Part shown: in pieces, positions 37,441 through 49,974 of the stretch | Layout: each line of letters starts with the position of its first letter | How positions within the stretch are numbered: the first letter of the stretch is position 1 | Assembly (NCBI GenBank): GCA_950106755.1 | Contig: OX467091.1 | Coordinates: 26,057,538-26,121,537 of the forward strand | Direction of reading: 5' to 3' | DNA from: Climacium dendroides | Taxonomy: Eukaryota > Streptophyta > Bryopsida > Hypnales > Climaciaceae | Length of the DNA stretch: 64,000 nt | Translations under genes and position numbers: made by a program | Notes under the pieces: model-generated | What the model was told of the DNA's origin: nothing | Databases searched by the model: none | Seen by the model: only the letters and a program-made list of their open reading frames with translations

Positions 37441-38549
37441 TTGCATTTTAGAAGGTAGACCTTTACATATTATGCAATAGGTTGTGATAGTTTTTCTAAT
37501 TCAATGATATTATTTTGGATTATGTAGTTTTTTGGTAGACTATAGGCATCATAGATTGCATGCTTTTTGATATTTGTACACAACTTAACAAGTAACAACC
37601 TCCATTCAAAAAGATGATTTTTTTCCTTTTTATTTCTCATCCATTTCAATAGGGCATATTTTGAATATGTGAATTTGCTAACCACATGCTTGTGAATGAT
37701 GAAAATCTAAAAAAATCATCCAAAATTCTACCCATTAGAATGGCGAATACAAATAAATCCCCCCCTCCGTTTCAAAGATCAACAACACTCATGTCAAACA
37801 CCAACAATTCCATGATAATTCCACATTCTACCCATTATTTTCCCAAGACTTTCATTAACGACATCTATAGTCATTGTCCTTCCCACAACTCCTACATAAA
37901 ATCCATCTACTTATATGCAAAGGACCCATTTCCCATCCACCACCATCACACCAAACCAACTACATAGCACAATGCAAAACAAGCTCACTAATCCTTCATG
38001 TCAAAATAGCACATGGAATACCACCATTTTAACAAAATTGTCCATATTGGTACATGCCTATTCATGTAAAGGTGGACTTATTCAGTGGAATTGAGCCTCA
38101 CCAAACTTCAACACAATTCATTTCAAATACATATCAGTTACATATTTCACTTCTTTAATGGACAATGAATGGGATTCTAAATATGCTAATGGAGAAGATG
38201 TCATCAAGTGTATTGCATTTAGACCTTCAATGATATTCAAATATCATCTTGGAAGAAGCACATTGTATATGAACTTCATTTACAATAGACAACGCATAAT
38301 GCCCTAGTTTACAAAAATTGGGTGGATATTGAACAGGCCCAAAGAATTGACAATATTCAACTTGAATGTGAACTTCTAGATCATGTTGACAAGGTCATAC
38401 TCAGTAACTCGAAGAGGTTGGATTGATGTGGATTCTATCCAGAATAAGACAAGAGATACTCATGGTTCTAGGATATGATTTCTTGGAGGATTTTAATATG
38501 CAGATTATGGAGATTGGTGATCATTAATATAAACCCGTTTTTCTTCCAG
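37441..38549. other. Spacer with possible coding debris
   Basis: A 93-codon plus-strand frame at 37686-37967 and the short relic at 38157-38310 are the only protein-like parts. No family recognised. Confidence 0.35.
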
Positions 38550-41360
38550 ATGCGTGTTTAATTGTAAGTTGGGATTCCAAAACCTCACATTGTTTTGGTA
38601 TTGATTGTGTGTACTTAGGTGAATAATATTCGCAATGAACGAAAGAAAACCGTAGCAGATATGATGCCTTTCCACCAAAAGTTCTTCGAATTGTTGTCTA
38701 CCTTATGTTGAGCTGGTAAGTTCACAAATCCTTACATGCAGATTCATTTACCATTTCAGATGAGTTTGGAACCCACATTGGGCACGCCACGCTGCTGAAT
38801 ATACTGCTGCACGCACTTGAGTTCAGAGAAGCCTCTCTTCTTCTCTGGATTATTTTGATTTAATTGAATCGATGTTGCTTGAGTCTGGTTCTGTATGTTG
38901 ATTCTATAGGTTGTAGAATCTGTCAGTAGGCTCTCTCACCCTGGTGCCGTTTTCTGGCCGGGATAGTGTGGCCTGTAATACAGAGCCCTCATCACTTCAA
39001 TGTTTTGAGCCAGTCGCGCCGTTAGCAGGAGAGCACACAAGCCGGCTTCAGTTTGACCAATTCCCTGTTAGGAGGTTCAACCCAGAATGATCGATGATTT
39101 CAGACGATTTGTGTCTGTTCCCCTCCTCTCCCACAGCCTGCGATTTGCATATATAAATTCCTCTGTCAGTCTCACTTCCCCTCTTGAGGAGGAGAAGAGG
39201 CGGTCTCAAATGGGCGAGTGGCTTTCGAAACGGCCGAGGTCACAGCACCTGAACTTGGCCGTAAATCGGAAGTCCCTGCGAAGGATGCCGATGTGCACAT
39301 TTAATTTCACATGTAAGCCTCCAACCATTCAGCCGGCCCTTGTTTTGGGGGCAAAATTTTGCTCAAAATTTTACAAAGAAGTAGCTGGACAGTATTGAGG
39401 GAAGCATGCCAAAGTACATCATTCTTCTCGACGCATCGTGGAGTTCAACCCTGAAACGACACCGACTGAGGACACAAAGTGTCTGATGAATAGCTTTCTC
39501 TGTTACTGTAGAAACAAAGAATGCATGTATTGGTCCAAAAACTGAATCATACTCCGTATTGGAGTGAGTACCAATCACAGAGGCAGCGGTTTTATTTTGC
39601 CAGGGCCCTGTACTGTATTGTACACTACAAATACAGTACAGTACAGGGAATTTCCCTTTTGGGGACTTTGTTGGGTATTACTGATTGTTCACTTGAGTGT
39701 GGTTGCAAGCATCAATTCAAGGCTTTGTTTGTTGATCTGTCAGTGCAGTATCTTCAAACAGTTCCTACTTCACCTTTGAAATTTGACTGCTAAACCAGAG
39801 TACTATTGCATTCTGTAGATGCTAGCGTCGCAGTCGAAGTAGACGGTGATCTACTTTCCAGTTTTCAACCAAGGTCGTAGTTGTAGTTCTTCATTACTCT
39901 TTTACTCATGAGACTGAGAGCATGATGGCATCATGGTCTAACTGAACGAATTCTATCTTATCAATTGCAAGTGAACGGTATCGTTGGATTCCGGTCACTG
40001 GGATCACGGAGAAGCAGCGGTGGTATTTTGCTGATTTAGGATATCCATCCCTGGTGACAGCAGCGCTGATTTTGGGGCTATAGGACTCAAACCAGGCCTA
40101 ATGAATGTCAGTAAATCGCTTTAATTCATGGAGACTAGCTGGGAGAATCTGTGACCAGCAAAAATAATTTAATACGCACTCCAACAAGTTCCTAACGACA
40201 TCGATAATTCAGTTACTAAATTTTTCTCCCACTCACGTACACGTCTACACATGCATCATGATTGCATCCAACTACTATGCTGAAGAAATGAAACTAAGAT
40301 TTTCCGGTTACTGTTTAAAGGATAAATTAATGTTCCTTCTAACAAAACGCATTAACAGGTGACGCTGCAACCAGTAATTTTTTTCGGCAAGGACACAGCT
40401 ACAGTCTTAACAAGTTGAAATTCACTTCAAAATACGAATCGTAGTCTTCAGTTCCAGAAAAAGCCTCGATCAGAAAACATCACATCTGATCGTTCAGGTC
40501 GGTACGTATCCCGCGTCTAAGAAGAATCAAACTAGCGCGACGCATCTCATGAAACTTTGAATTCAACTCAGACGTACGTACATGACACCAAATTCATACG
40601 AACCGAAACGACTAATTCACACGGGAATTCACACTCCTAGTTGATGACTCACGACTGCTCCAAATACCGCGCGCTCCTTAATCAACAACGATACTCCGAA
40701 CACTTCTCATGCAGCAAATTTGTCGTACGCAGTGTCCTTATTCCCGGGCTTATTCTATTCTTATGGGGAATTTCATTAAAATGGCGATGTTGCATGTGCC
40801 ATTTTCACAGTGTGCTATTCCTACAGTTCACAATAAAATCAAACAAAAAACGCATCAAATTGCAGCAAGAGAATGCTCGACATGTCTTCACGATTGGAGA
40901 TTTTGAAGGAGTTCCCGTGATGTAATACCAGATTTTAAAATATATTTACTATCTGTAGTTCCTGCACTTCAGTTAGGACTAAGTAAGCTTTGTCAATTTT
41001 GCTGTCCTTCTTGGATACGGGCTGCCAAGCTAAATGCAGAATCTAAACGACACTCAATTCAGACTGCGCCTTCAGTGATGTAAAAGTTCAAAAAAGTCGT
41101 GGAACACTACCGCAGAGTTGCTGCATGGCATGCATGTAAACTTGAACAATATTTTTTTAGAAAGGAATTGAAACTTAAGTAAAGTCGTGTCTCGTCCGAA
41201 TTCGCACACCCTTGAGGGCCGTTACTTTTCATAATTTCCTCTTCACTGGGTAATGCCGTGTACAAAATCACTGAAACATATTAATGAAAGAATATCTATA
41301 AGTAGAGAAAGTCAAATATCGATCCAACTAGTTTTGTCTTAAATTCTCCCTGGACTTAGC
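38550..41360. other. Less AT-rich region without a recognisable gene
   Basis: Base composition shifts here from very AT-rich to balanced, as around the real genes. Frames of 70-103 codons exist (for example 39087-39398 and 40641-40925 on the plus strand), but none has family similarity or clear splice partners. It is downstream (3') of the SABATH gene, so it may hold its 3' UTR, a non-coding transcript, or a lineage-specific gene I cannot see. Confidence 0.4.
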
Positions 41361-43343
41361 CTATTTTCGGCTCAAAACAGCCAATATGCAATCCAGGGGC
41401 AAGCTGGTCACCCTCTTCTCCCGCGCAGCCGTAGCAGCATTTCTCTGCAAGCGTTCAAAAAACTTATGGCACTTCTCCTCACCAATATGTTCCACCATTA
41501 TCGAATTCAGAACGCTCCTCGTGAAGCGTTTTGTGAACCGGCCGTATGCCTCAGGATCAGCAAGAATCTTCTCGACTTCCTTTGGCCCGAAGTAGCTTTG
41601 CCGCTTGATCTCACACCGTTTGATGTGGAAAGCGTTTGTGGACTCTGCAACTACTTTCACGTCCTCCACGCTGAGACTGTAGATCGGAACGTTGAAGGTA
41701 TCTCTTCTCTCTTCTTCTATTACACCCTGCAGCATTGAAACCTCTCCATAAATTGGTAAGAATGTAATTGAAATGTGATAAGCTAGATCATCCTGCTGGC
41801 CCGCTTTGCATGCAACTCTGCAGGCTCGAAATCTCTTCATTGAGTCTTCCCAGAGGGAAAGCCTAAGTATTTGTTAAAACATGCAGAAATTTTTGCTGTC
41901 CAAAGAGAATCAGAAAGGTGTTGAAAGTCTTTTTAAGATAATTTGACTTGAGTGAAGTAGAGAATACCTCAATGACGAGTTCTTCCCATGTCGCTTCGAA
42001 GACTTTACTGTAAGGCCCCGCATACTCCCCCTCCCTAGTCCATTGAATCTCTGGATGGTGCTCATCCTCACGACCCATAGCATAAAAGAGAACAAAACCA
42101 CCCGGGACAACTTCATCTGCTCGAGATAGCAAAAAATTACGGAGATCTTGCCTTGCAGCTTGCTTGAAGGCTTCCAATGTTGCAACATTCTTGTTATCAT
42201 CTATCCACACTCTCCCCTTATTGTAAGCGGGTGAAGATTTGTCCAACACTGCATCAGGGACCTGAACAACAAAGCAATAGCCACAACTGACTTAGTTTCA
42301 GCCTGCACAGTGTATGAGAAAGTCTACTGCTTGTTGTAGTTTATGCCCTGACCAACAATAATTTTGACAGTGGAACTACATTTCTCGATTACACTGACTT
42401 GCCCTATTAGTAAGGGAGGAATATTAGTATCATGTAGAAGCTTTATGTCATATTTTTGGAAATTAATACAATGGAGTAAAATTTCAATCTACATTTATTC
42501 AAGATAGTATGGCTTTGAAAAACTAGTGTTACACACGCACTGAGGACAAATAAGCGTTCTCTTTCAGATGCAAGTGTTTTAAGAAAATGGCATCGACAAA
42601 CTGCTTACCTGTGACAACCAATGTACAGAGAGGGTCGAGATTGCGATATGAAGACTTCCCCTGGGAAAGAGGCGTCTATGGAATGATCCCGGGACTGCCG
42701 TCACATAGAAATCCTCCATGCTCGTTTGCGTTTTTCTCCAGTCCTCCAATTGAAGGAACAAAGTGTTGAAATCATTGGAAGGCAAGTCACAGAAGAAATA
42801 CTGCACCTCATCAGGAAGTTTCTTCCCGTTGCTCAAACTTGCTTGGCACACATTTCGGTAACAGATCTCTGCATATCCAAGAGTATTCGCTCCCACGGAG
42901 CATCCGAAATCAGCCATACGAATAGCGCCACCGCTCCAGTCCTTGAATAATTCTAGCTCCTGAATCTCTTGCTCCAAGATCGGCTTCACGATATTTATGG
43001 ATTGAGATTGCATCGATGAGTTTCTGGTGTAGCTGAACTCTCCTGCGCCACTCCCCATACCAGATATGGTCCGTGCAATCTTCATCGTTTTCTCTTCGCC
43101 TTCGCCGATCGCCATCCCAGACATGGTTCGTGCAATCTTCATCGTTTTCTCTTCGCCTTCACCAATCGCTATCCCCATCCCAGACATGGTTCGTGCAATC
43201 TTCATCGTTTTCTCTTCGCCTTCGCCACTCGCCATCCCCATCCCAGATATGGTTCGTGCAATCTTCATCGTTTTCTCTTCGCCTCCACGCCTGGCCATCG
43301 TATCACCATATAGCTCACCTCCACTTGCTGCCTCATAAACCAT
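41361..43343 (-). CDS. SABATH-family carboxyl methyltransferase, three exons
   Basis: Exons 42609-43343, 41968-42261 and 41361-41726 join in phase 0 with GT..AG borders to give 464 codons. SABATH enzymes use S-adenosylmethionine to methylate carboxyl groups of small acids such as salicylate, jasmonate, indole-3-acetate and gibberellins. Hallmarks: SYTRNSSMQ (104-112, including the substrate Gln), the SAM loop MADFGCSVGANT (143-154), PGSFHRRLFP, then LSVHWLSQVP with the conserved Trp. Further on are AYNKGRVWI, and GVIEEERRDTFNVPIYS at the start of exon 3. The upstream MKRF... stretch at 41727-41840 is in-frame intron sequence. The core is normal length; the first 100 residues are unusual, with four copies of a 19-21 residue repeat. 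Substrate cannot be assigned. No disabling change is seen. Confidence 0.88.
43068..43310 (-). repeat. Coding minisatellite in the SABATH gene, 57/63-bp units
   Basis: Four units, the last partial, each encode a version of GEEKTMKIARTMSGM followed by a variable GIAIG-type linker. Units are 57 or 63 bp, so changes in copy number stay in frame. The last copy in translation order (TISGMGSGAGEFSY) runs directly into the family's N-terminal substrate motif, so the repeat was probably copied from the native start of the protein. Confidence 0.9.
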
Positions 43344-43904
43344 AGCTAAAACAGCTCACGTATGTGCAATTCAGTAGTGCTGCAAACTGCAAACTGCAAA
43401 CTAAGCTTCTATATCGAAGTCAGGGTGTTCTTTTCCATGCAAACCTCGTGTAAGTCACGTTAAGAATGACCCTATTATCGCTTACGCAACATGATATATA
43501 CAAGAACCAGAATATGCTGAATCAAGGAGTTAGAGCATCTGCAAAGGAACCGGCTTCCAACACGGTAATGGCAAAATGAAAAGGCAACTCCAAACTCCCG
43601 AATGCAGTTGGTATTATTCCCTTCCTAAATCCGGCATCTCCTTTCCAAATCCAGCAAGTTGGCAAGTTCCAAATCCCGCAAGTTGCCAAATATGAAGGGC
43701 CTGCAACTTGCTTACAATAAGAAAATTCTTAATTGTCATACCTTTTCCACCAGTTATGTGTGCCAATAAATTGAACCTTCTCTCTTTTGTATGAAAAAAA
43801 TCTTTTTTTTATGTAGAATCTTTTCCTCTCCTTTTTATAATGCAGAAAAATTCATTTGTGGTTTGGATTGCTTGCTTTGAATTGAGTCAATTTTCTTCTT
43901 AAAG
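43344..43904. other. SABATH 5' flank and spacer
   Basis: No gene. A short local repeat of the phrases AAATCC and CGCAAGTTG occurs near 43626-43690. Confidence 0.5.
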
Positions 43905-44448
43905 TCACCATAACAGAATGAGATCTGCGACCCCCCCTCCGCTTGGAGAATTCCGGTACTGTCCCTGCTCCCGGTCATGCACGTACTGCGGATGCTCGTA
44001 GAGCGTTCGAAAAGCAGATACCAGTTTCTCACGAACAGCTGATTTGAAAATACATGGAAGAATACCTGTCATTGACGTGCAGTTACCAAGTTTACACACG
44101 GCACATGCTAGATGCCCTTCTTTAATGCTTCGTTTTATATACATATATTTCTGAAAAAGGGAGCATCTCTGCTTGACATACCTGCTTGACTTCGAATCTC
44201 AAAAAGCTGTGCAACTGGCCTTCCACCACTAGCTCAGCCTCCTCGAACGCTGGAACGCTGGGCCGGTCACGGTGCAAATCATCCTGTTTGGTACCCAGCG
44301 AATCATAATAATCCAAGAGCATTTTCAATTGAAGGTCAAACTGGTGTGCAAGATCTCCCATTTTCACACAAAATTCCAAGAATGAACATTTGCACTTTTG
44401 TCTTATGTAGAAGGATTGTCTAACATAGAAGGATTCTCTATCATCCAC
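43905..44448 (-). CDS. Unidentified three-exon gene, about 161 residues
   Basis: Exons 44182-44448, 44066-44150 and 43905-44038 have GT..AG borders and agreeing phases (0, then 1), giving 162 codons including the stop. The phase agreement is the main evidence that this is a gene. The protein is mixed and charged with no membrane segment. It includes DLAHQFDLQLKMLLDYYDSL, PSVPAFEEAELVVEGQL, a basic stretch KYMYIKRSIKEGH, then CAVCKLGNC (Cys-rich) and REKLVSAFRTLYEHPQY. I do not recognise a family. The N terminus carries a duplicated SFYVRQ/SFYIRQ pair, so the true start may be the Met of MGDLAHQ at 44361. It could be a fragment of a larger gene. Confidence 0.4.
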
Positions 44449-44872
44449 TCTACAATTTTAAGCCGCCGCGTCGTTAATTTGACCCTCCCCTTACGAGACA
44501 TTCTAGAATATCTTGCTCATTTGCCATTCTATTCAAATGTCACACTTGGAGCACACTTGTCACACATTCAATCTATTTGACTTCGATGATGACGGTCTCC
44601 TACGTAGCCAGATTCAGTGGGTTTCAATATAGCGATGGAAGCAGGCGCATGGAAGGGCATTTTAAAATGTCTTCGTAGGCAACAAAGTCACAGGCCTAAT
44701 CTCAATCAGCATAACCAAAACGACAAACACATGGTGTAAATAAAGCATGTGCACGTATAATCAACACCAACAAAAGTGTCATGAGAAACGAGATGTTGGT
44801 TACACAATCAAAACATATCTGCATTTCGCGAACAAAAACCATCAGCCTTTTTTTAAGCAAAATATTGTGGTG

Positions 44873-44943
44873 TGCGCAGCCGGGGAATCGAACCCCGGTC
44901 AGTACCGTGGGAGGGTACTATGATACCACTACACCAGCTGCGC
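44873..44943 (-). tRNA. tRNA-Gly (CCC)
   Basis: On the minus strand the acceptor stem pairs GCGCAGC with GCTGCGC, with discriminator A. The A-box is TGGTGTAGTGGTAT, and the anticodon stem GTACC/GGTAC closes the loop CTCCCAC, giving anticodon CCC. The T arm is CCGGGGTTCGATTCCCCGG. 71 nt, no intron. Minus-strand downstream DNA contains TTTT and a longer T run. Confidence 0.94.
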
Positions 44944-45289
44944 CAGCTGCACCGCTGATCCTAACACGGATCTCTCACATGAATTCTTATTTGCGCAATC
45001 AGTTTATGATGGGAGTTAGCTCTTCGTACTCAATACCATTCAACTGTGCATTGCTATCCAGATCAGACAAATTCTGCCCTGTATCGAGATTACTGAGATG
45101 TCATTGACAAACATTAAGTTGACATTAAGTCAACATTGTCTTAATGCCATGGCTATTAGATTGATGTGAACTTATCATTGTCATTTGAGTGTCAAAACAT
45201 GATTTTGAATGTTGAATGTTTGAAATGTAGATTCAAATTTGGATGTTATATAAATGTAGACAGCATCATAGGAAGTTAATCTCTTCTAT

Positions 45290-46580
45290 TAAAATCTCTT
45301 CTATTAAGACAGGTGGTTTGTTTTGTTTTGTTTGTTTGTTTGTTTTGTTTGTCACGTTGAGATCTCCCGGACCATGCATCTCTCGGTCGCGTGCTTGGTA
45401 CCGCCAGAAAGCCCTCGGCGAGGAGGGATGCACCGGCTTGGTTTCGTGGCCTTCCGATGTACAGTGTGAAAGTTGTGCATTTTTTAGTTATTTCTGGTTC
45501 TAGAAAATTAGAAAATTATTTTTTCTTATATTTTGGTCACAATCTTGGTACCATCGGAAAGCCCTCGGCGAGGAGGGGTGCATAGGCTTGGTTTCATGAC
45601 ATTCCGACTCACGGTGAGAAAGTTATGCATTTTTGAAGTATTTTTATGAACTAAATAATTAGAAAATTAGTTTTACTTATATTTTGGTCACAATTTTGGT
45701 ACCGTCGGAAAGTTCTCAATGAGGAAGGGTGCATGAACTTGGTTTCATGGCATTCCAACTCACAGTGAAAAAGTTATGCATTTTTCAGTTGGTTTTGGTT
45801 TTTTAAAAATTAAAAAATTACTTTTACTTTTGTTTTGATTGTGGCAACGCCACAGGACACTCTAGTAGTTCTATTAAGACATCATATTTGTTTTGTTTGT
45901 CACGTTGAGATCTCTTGGACCATGCATCCCTTGGTCGCGTGTTTGGTACTGTTGGAAAGCCCTTGACGAGGAGGGATGCACCGACTTGGTTTCGTGGCGA
46001 TCGGACCTACGGTGTGAATGTTATGCATTTTCGAGTTGTTTTTGGTTATGAAAAATTAAAAAATTACTTTAATTCATATTTTGGTCACAATCTTGGTACC
46101 GTCGAAAAGCCCTCGGCAAGGAGGGGGCACCAACTTGGTTTCGAGGCGTTCTGATTCACAGTGTGAAAGTTATTGAATTTTGAAGTATTTTTATGAACTA
46201 AAAAATTAAAAAATTATTTTTACTTTTGTTTTGATTGTGGCAACGGCATAGGGTACACATACTTGGTATTGTCGAAAAGCCCTCGGCGAGGTGGTTTCGT
46301 GGCATTTGGAAGTACGGCGTGAAAGTTATGCATTTTTGAGTTATTTTTTGTTTTAAAAAATTAGAAAATTACTTTTTCTTATATTTTGGTCACAATTTTG
46401 ATACCGTTGGAAAGGTCAGAAAGCTCTCGGCAAGGAGGGGTGCACAGGCTTGGTTTCATGGCATTCCAACTCACGGTGAGAAAGTTATGCATTTTTGAGT
46501 TGTTTTTGGTTCTAAAAAAATTAGAAAATTACTTTTACTTTTGTTTTGATTGCGGCAACACCACAGGGTGGTTAAATTAG
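45290..46580. repeat. Tandem repeat field, about 150-bp units
   Basis: Seven degenerate units each contain TTGGTACCGTCGGAAAGCCC-like bases, then CTCGGCGAGGAGGG, GGCTTGGTTTCGTGGC, TGAAAGTTATGCATTTTT and AAAAATTAGAAAATTACTTT. Units begin near 45396, 45545, 45694, 45940, 46093, 46264 and 46398. A larger order exists: a leader TTTGTCACGTTGAGATCTC occurs twice (near 45349 and 45897), and a tail GATTGTGGCAACGCCACAGG-like occurs three times. Short frames across it (PSARRG-type peptides) simply follow the units. Confidence 0.85.
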
Positions 46581-48612
46581 CATGAAGTCCCAGTCGATTT
46601 TGAGGTTCCCAATTAGACTTCTCTCTTTGCCGTGAGGCATCTTGTGATCGCTTGCGGTCATACACAGGTGCTGCTTATATATGTGAACGTGCTGTTGATG
46701 CGAACAGTGCTGGACGATACACTGAGTATCGGAGCTTGCGATGGTGCTAGATGTTTTGTGTTCCTTCAGTGCAATTTGGGCTCGTTCTGATTCTGAACCT
46801 CAGATTCTCATTCCCAAATGCTGCAGTTTGCATTGAGTTTTCAACGTGCATTTGCATTTGAAAGCGCCTCTGTTTCTGAACAAAGCTCGCATTTTTGGCC
46901 CCTCTTGCTTGTATTCATGAAATACATGATATTTTTCAACTTCACAGTGATCTTCCTCTGGATAGACACTCAGTTACGACACCTAAAACCCGCATCTTTC
47001 TAAAACCAACATCTACATATTCTTGCTTAAAATGTAACTCCCATTGTTCATGAGAGTGTAATGTTGGTTTTAAATGTTGGTTTTAGAAACATCTATTTTC
47101 AGCACTGACAACATCCTTTTGACTACCACCAAGACCTGACAAAAAAATTTCAATATAGTAATAAGAACCATGCTAAATTGCTTGTTTTAGGTGTACTTAC
47201 TTTATTTTGGTTCTTGCAAGTTCTCCTTTGTCTCTTAGTCATTTGAGCTGTATATAAGTCTTCTATTATCCTCTCGCTAATAATCACTTTATCGTTCTTA
47301 TGAATCCACATAAACCTTCGCATGGTTCTTCCTTCAACCTCTAAATGCACAACCAACCATTTTCTGGTTTCTTCCGGGCTGCTTAAACCAAAAAAATGAA
47401 TTTTTCTACAAAGCAAGATCATCGGGTTGTCATACTATGGTGTCCTTGGGGTGAGTTTTCGAACTCAAAACACTTCTGAGAATGTTAATCTAAATTTGAA
47501 AACGAGAAATCTGAAAATTCGTCTCTCTTAAGTTAGAGAGCTTTTCAACCAAGCAGTCACTTGCATCAGATATGTTTCCCAACTAAGCTCAACAGACACT
47601 CAGCTATCAGTTTTCAAAGCCTCACATTACAGTCGCTTCTTTTCAGGCTCTTGACTGAAGTTTGCAACATAACGTGGCAAGTAACACATGCGTCTGTGAT
47701 TGTACTTCATATAAAATTTCAAACAGTGCCACCTGATTCACCATTGCACACTTCCTGTCCTGATATCCATAGCCTTGCTTCATTGCATCACTACAAAATT
47801 GAATCTAAACTCATCTGTAAACTGTAATTGCAACTTCAGAACCCAAAGAGGAAAACCACGTAGCGTGGGTTTAGTATATGATCTTTCAGGGTAGAACCTG
47901 CATGCTCTGAGAGTTCAATTCAAACAAAGGTCCTAGCCACATCAAAACCTTGCATTTGAAGTGCTTCAAAGTTGATAGAGGATCTGCCATGACAACCCAA
48001 CATTCTATACGACATCAAAGCCAGCGAAGTCCTGTCCAAAGTACCCTAGATACTTTGGACAGGACCCTAGGTAGTTATTAACATCAACCGTCGATGCGAT
48101 CAACCCCTACGGAACCCCTTTTATGTAAATTTTTATTAGACCCTAAGAATGATAATCTGCACAAACTAGCAGCTGTTCCAATCTAAACACAAACCCTTCT
48201 CACTCTGCTTTGTACAATTTGCGACTTGCAAGTCTTCAAAGGGCATCCTGAAACTGGTATCTTCATCTGCAGGGAGCCGTTAAACCCAGCATGCATACCC
48301 TTGTGGCCATGGAACTACTTTTGATTGGTGGCATGCTAGAGTGGTCCACCATAATCCTAAAAACTAAGAATGTCACCTTTCGACTGGTTAATTGCGATCA
48401 ATAGTGATTTTCTAGTTACCAGAGGAGCCTACGTTTAAAGCATCGAACCTAGAGGAAGAAACCTTATAATATGCTTGGTCTCTTCCACCAGACCCTCAAT
48501 AGTTTCTAGCCGAATATTAGTCCAAAAGAGACCCGAGTTCTTCTCATGGGGATTCAACTCTGTCCACTCCCAAACTTCAACAATAATGCAGTGGAGATTT
48601 CCAATGATGTAC
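46581..48612. other. Spacer
   Basis: No certain gene. A minus-strand frame at 47150-47422 (LSSPEETRKWLVVHLEVEGR and onward, 90 codons) is moderately protein-like but unmatched. The expected third exon of the dioxygenase at 48613-49974 was looked for here and not found. Confidence 0.45.
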
Positions 48613-49974
48613 CTCGATTTGATCACCGACGTTGACAACGAACCAACCCTCCATAGGCTTCACAGTGATCCACTCTTCGTCCTTCCTCACTTGCAACCCT
48701 ACAATTGCGTCTTGCAACAAAAGAGTGATCAGGTTGTTGTCGGAATGCTTCCTCAAACCTATGGTTACGTCCGGCTGTGGACAGGGAGGGTAATAGTTCA
48801 CTTGCAACACTTGCTGGGATTTCCCAGCGAAGTAGTCATTCAGGAAGGAGGTTTCCAACCCGAGGCCCTCCGAAATGAGCTCCGAGATCAGACGTACCAG
48901 CTTGTCTGTTTCCTCACAGTAATCCTCAACTGTTTCTCTGCAATCATATGCATCCGAATTTTCGTGACATTTTTCTCAAAAGGCTAATTCCTCAGTCAGA
49001 AATAACTTTCCCCTATTAAAATCACAATGTTATTAAGGGCAAGATAATGCCAATCTAATAGGTCATTAGATAAATATTCACGTAATATTAATACTACTGC
49101 CAAGTTCATGTTGCCTAATTGTGGAGTACCGTAGTTGCCAAAGTAACGCCACTGACACGAACATCACACTAACAGAATTTCGCACCATTTGCATTGCACT
49201 AATATTATCATACAAGTAACTGAACATTAACATGAGGACCATATGAATCTAATAAGTATTAACTGAACATTAATAACTTGGTAAATCTAATGGTAGTTAA
49301 AGCACATTTTTGACATTTAAAAGAAATTCAAGTACCCTACGGAACCTCTTTATATATGAGAACATTCTAATCTAGGTAATTATTTATGCTTGATTAATTT
49401 TGGTTTAAATTTTATTGAAGAACCAGTATTTTCTAACTTGTTATTAGCCTATGATGGTTCACCTGAAAGAGGGAGGATGCGTAGGCCAAAGCTCATATCG
49501 TCTTCCAGAAACAGGAAGCGTATACAACCGCAACCGGTCGCTCCAATTTGCACTCCTCCTCCCCTAGCCTCCAAACCTATCTCCATAGCCTTCATCAGGC
49601 AGCGCATCTTCTTCCGCTTCCGCTCGAATCTTATTCCTCTCCTCGTACGGAAGCTCAAAAAACTCCCGAAACACCTGTTGCGTCCGTGTCATCAAAGAGA
49701 AAGGCATGCCGTGATTCTTCACTTGGAAGAACCCCCATTGCTCGCACGCCCTTCGGATCTGCTCCACTACAAGACCTCGGCGTTCAACATCCTCCACTCC
49801 GTCCATGTCAATCACGGGAAGCTCCAGTCGATCAATCGTATCAAACGTCACATCAAACTTCACACGATCGTTCTCCGAGACGAGAAAGTCCTCAGGGACG
49901 CTGTCGAGATGGCCATTCTCCACGAGCTCTTGTAAGGTCACTCGGGGATTGGACGGCATGGCTGAGGAGCTCAA
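48613..49974 (-). pseudogene. 2-oxoglutarate/Fe(II) dioxygenase (DOXC type), broken
   Basis: Exon 1 (49463-49974) and exon 2 (48613-48937) join in phase across PSFR/ETVEDYC. Exon 1 has the N-terminal DIOX_N features LPVIDMDGV, RACEQWGFFQVKNHG and GYGDRF. After an in-frame TAG (49564-49566) it continues NWSDRLRLYTLP and ELWPTHPPSF, as normal members do. Exon 2 has LGLETSFLNDYFAGKSQQVL, QVNYYPPCPQP, the iron-binding HSD, and FVVNVGDQIE before donor GTACAT. The usual last exon, carrying the distal His and the RxS 2OG-binding motif, is not present downstream. The copy is therefore inactive on two counts. Relatives include flavonol synthase and anthocyanidin synthase-like and hormone-modifying enzymes, but the original substrate cannot be inferred. 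Confidence 0.85.

Noticed and set aside
41727..41840. Extended exon 3 of the SABATH gene starting MKRFRACR
   Set aside because: Open by chance. The acceptor at GCTGCAG|GGTGTA joins exon 2 in phase and restores the family sequence GVIEEERRDTFNVPIYS.
45391..46580. Frames with PSARRG and LGFVAF peptides
   Set aside because: They repeat with the tandem units and shift frame between units, so they are by-products of the repeat.
45290..46580. CRISPR-like array
   Set aside because: Units are long, degenerate and without unique equal-length spacers, in a eukaryotic nuclear context.
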